Shown piece after piece: positions 62,571 through 64,000 of a stretch of 64,000 bases of DNA (position 1 is its first letter; every line of letters begins with the position of its first letter). Both the position numbers and the translations under genes were made by a program. This DNA is from Nematostella vectensis (Eukaryota; Cnidaria; Anthozoa; Actiniaria; Edwardsiidae): assembly GCF_932526225.1 (NCBI RefSeq), contig NC_064042.1:13031040-13095039 (forward strand), in the 5' to 3' direction. The notes below the pieces were generated by a model. It saw only the letters and a program-made list of their open reading frames with translations, ran no database searches and was not told where the DNA came from.

Positions 62571-62625
62571 AAACTTTATTCAACGAGGGTTTCATATTAA
62601 CCTTTTACAGTTTTATATTATATGG
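62571..62625 (-). mobile_element. Nested 3' end of another retroelement (source of the array)
   Basis: On the - strand this reads AACCCTCGTTGAATAAAGTT then TATTG repeats, the usual layout of a LINE/SINE 3' end with a pentamer tail. It interrupts the reverse transcriptase frame, which is recognisable again from about 62626. Confidence 0.65.
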
Positions 62626-63386
62626 CCCTGCAAACTAAGACAGAAAAGGCTAAACAGCTTTGCCAAAAAGATCGGACTTAACATCAGCACAGTCAAGACA
62701 CAGATCACGTTCATTTATGGCACATCAACTGCGCCTCCCATCACAGTCGATTCCATACCACTAAAAAGAGTTGAAGATTTCACCTACCTTGGTAGTATAG
62801 TTACCTTGGACAATCCCGCTGGAAAAGACATCACCGCACGTCTGGGCAAAGCTCCAGGCGCTTTTGCTGCACTACGTACCATCTGAAAGTCAAGGCAATA
62901 CAGCTTGAAAACCAAGATACGGATTTACACCAGCAATGTGAAGCCAGTCCTCCTGTAAGGATCAGAGTGGTGAAGAGTGATTACGGCCGACATGAAGAAG
63001 CTGAACGTGTTCCATAACCGTTGTCTGAGAAGAATCTGTGGTATATTCTGGCCAAATGTCATCTCAAATCAGGAGCTTTACAAGAATACCAGTAGCAGCA
63101 GCTTGGTCAATCAGATCAGATACCGGCGCTTGAAATGGCTTGGTCATGTCCTCCGCATGGACCAACAACGGATACCAAAGATTGACCTGCACTGGACACC
63201 AGCAGGAAGGCGGAAACCTGGTAGGCCAAAGACCACCTTGCGGAGAACCATTGCCTCTGAATTAAAAGATCTTGGCCTCAGTTGGGGACATGCACAGTAC
63301 CTTGCCCGCAACCGTCGAGAATGGAGACGAACTATACTGTCCTTATGTCACACCAGGGATGATGAGGCCTAAGTAAGTAAAGTAAG

Positions 63387-64000
63387 TAAGGAGGTTATTT
63401 CGCCTTTACTGCCATGAGCTACGGTAAACATATGTCCATGCATACTGGACAGCCATCAATCAAATTTTCAATTGTATTTCTATATTTTCTCAGCCTCCAG
63501 GCATACAGGAATGGATTGACTGCAGCATTTAGATTGATGAGCATTCCCATGACATAGTAGCACAATACTAAAATATGGAACTGCGAGCGGCATGGAGCGC
63601 ATGCGTAGAAAACAACTTGAGTCAAAGTCCACGGGACGAAACAAGTCTTAAAGACAGTCAGCACTGTCAAGATCGCTCGGGTCACCTTTCGCTCGCGCTC
63701 GAGGACCAATCGGACAGTCGTCGCCGAAGATTTGAATCTCTGAACTCGCTTTGCTTGTCGGTGAACAAAGAACAATATGAAGGAATAAAATACTTGGATT
63801 ATGAGTATAACCAGCATTATTTGTATAGTGAAACCAGGCCTAGAGCATATCGGGCGCTTAGGAACCCCACCATTAATGCAAAAGCCACGGAGTAAAGCCA
63901 TATCCCGACGGCTGCGAGTTTAGCGCGTCGTGGTGTCATTATAGTCGAGTACTTATTTGGACGCGCGACAGCCATCAGTCAATCAACACAAAGACCAAGA
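63387..64000 (-). pseudogene. Second, broken copy of the GPCR (runs off the window)
   Basis: Nearly identical to 50984-51735, shifted by about 12.3 kb, same orientation. Two lesions: a single base is missing at 63833-63834 (GAAACCAGG against GAAAGCCAGG in the intact copy), which shifts the frame between helices 4 and 5; and 111 bp matching 51031-51141 is deleted between short CC repeats, replacing the C-terminal tail after GCPVCM with DICLP and a stop. Both NPFLY and CFVP are still present. It may be a pseudogene or, less likely, an assembly or allelic artefact. Confidence 0.85.

Larger units (their letters stand above)
61727..63386 (+). pseudogene. Dead, 5'-truncated non-LTR retrotransposon (reverse transcriptase plus C-terminal domain)
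   Basis: It begins mid-domain at PEDWARGLIVKLPKKGSL and keeps reverse transcriptase landmarks: NWRGITLLSIPS, GFRKGRGCIDPIF, FIDFKKAFDSLHR, SGVRQGCIISP and the catalytic-box variant FADD (usually YADD or FADD). After a 280-bp insertion it resumes with KKIGLNISTVKTQI and FTYLGSIV, then three in-frame stops (62884, 62956, 62971). The C-terminal part (RRLKWLGHVLRM, GRRKPGRPKTTLRRT) is typical of RTE-like and related animal elements. It ends in a GTAAGTAA-type short repeat at about 63372-63390. It is clearly inactive; the clade is tentative. Confidence 0.88.

Noticed and set aside
62229-62595. Four overlapping frames of YCIVL or NTIQY repeats
   Set aside because: They are translations of the AATAC pentamer array.
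1-64000. CRISPR arrays, operons, rRNA or bacterial features
   Set aside because: None seen; tandem repeats here lack unique equal-length spacers and the genes are spliced eukaryotic genes.

Overview
The window looks like nuclear DNA from an animal, most probably a cnidarian and probably an anthozoan (coral or sea anemone). The genes have introns with GT-AG borders, the DNA is AT-rich, and it is crowded with small inverted-repeat transposons and decayed non-LTR retrotransposons. It carries an animal-type membrane-anchored copper amine oxidase and an intronless rhodopsin-family receptor. The taxon is inferred from this general style and not from a diagnostic sequence.

Layout. Positions 1-5400 hold a 1.6 kb minisatellite and two short inverted-repeat elements. 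Positions 5426-37216 (+ strand) hold one long gene for an unrecognised, probably nuclear protein. Its common exons are 34158-35434 and 36497-37216. A first exon at 27987-28041 joins them in frame, and alternative first exons at 5426-5597 (good candidate) and 20062-20146 (weak candidate) end in the same phase. The 5.6-34 kb interval is therefore mostly intron, with foldback elements and MITEs. Its last 7 kb is rich in the hexamer GTCACG.

Positions 39910-49052 (- strand) hold a second, convergent gene that I assembled from nine exons with matching phases. It encodes about 1028 residues with one AT-hook, a long coiled coil, a degenerate 23-residue repeat and a sumoylation-type motif. Its eighth exon appears to have been created by a tandem duplication across an intron. 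A class A GPCR lies at 51051-52085 (-). A five-exon copper amine oxidase of about 818 residues, with every catalytic residue present, lies at 56384-61418 (-).

The right end (61727-63386, +) is a dead non-LTR retrotransposon interrupted by the tail of another element, which has expanded to about 46 pentanucleotide units. Directly against its 3' end starts a second, broken copy of the GPCR, which runs off the window. I see no operon-like link among the genes. The two unrecognised genes are both likely nuclear regulators, while the GPCR and the amine oxidase are membrane proteins. No wholly new system is evident. The best leads are the alternative-first-exon architecture with its motif cluster, the chimeric exon, and the GPCR duplication abutting a retrotransposon.
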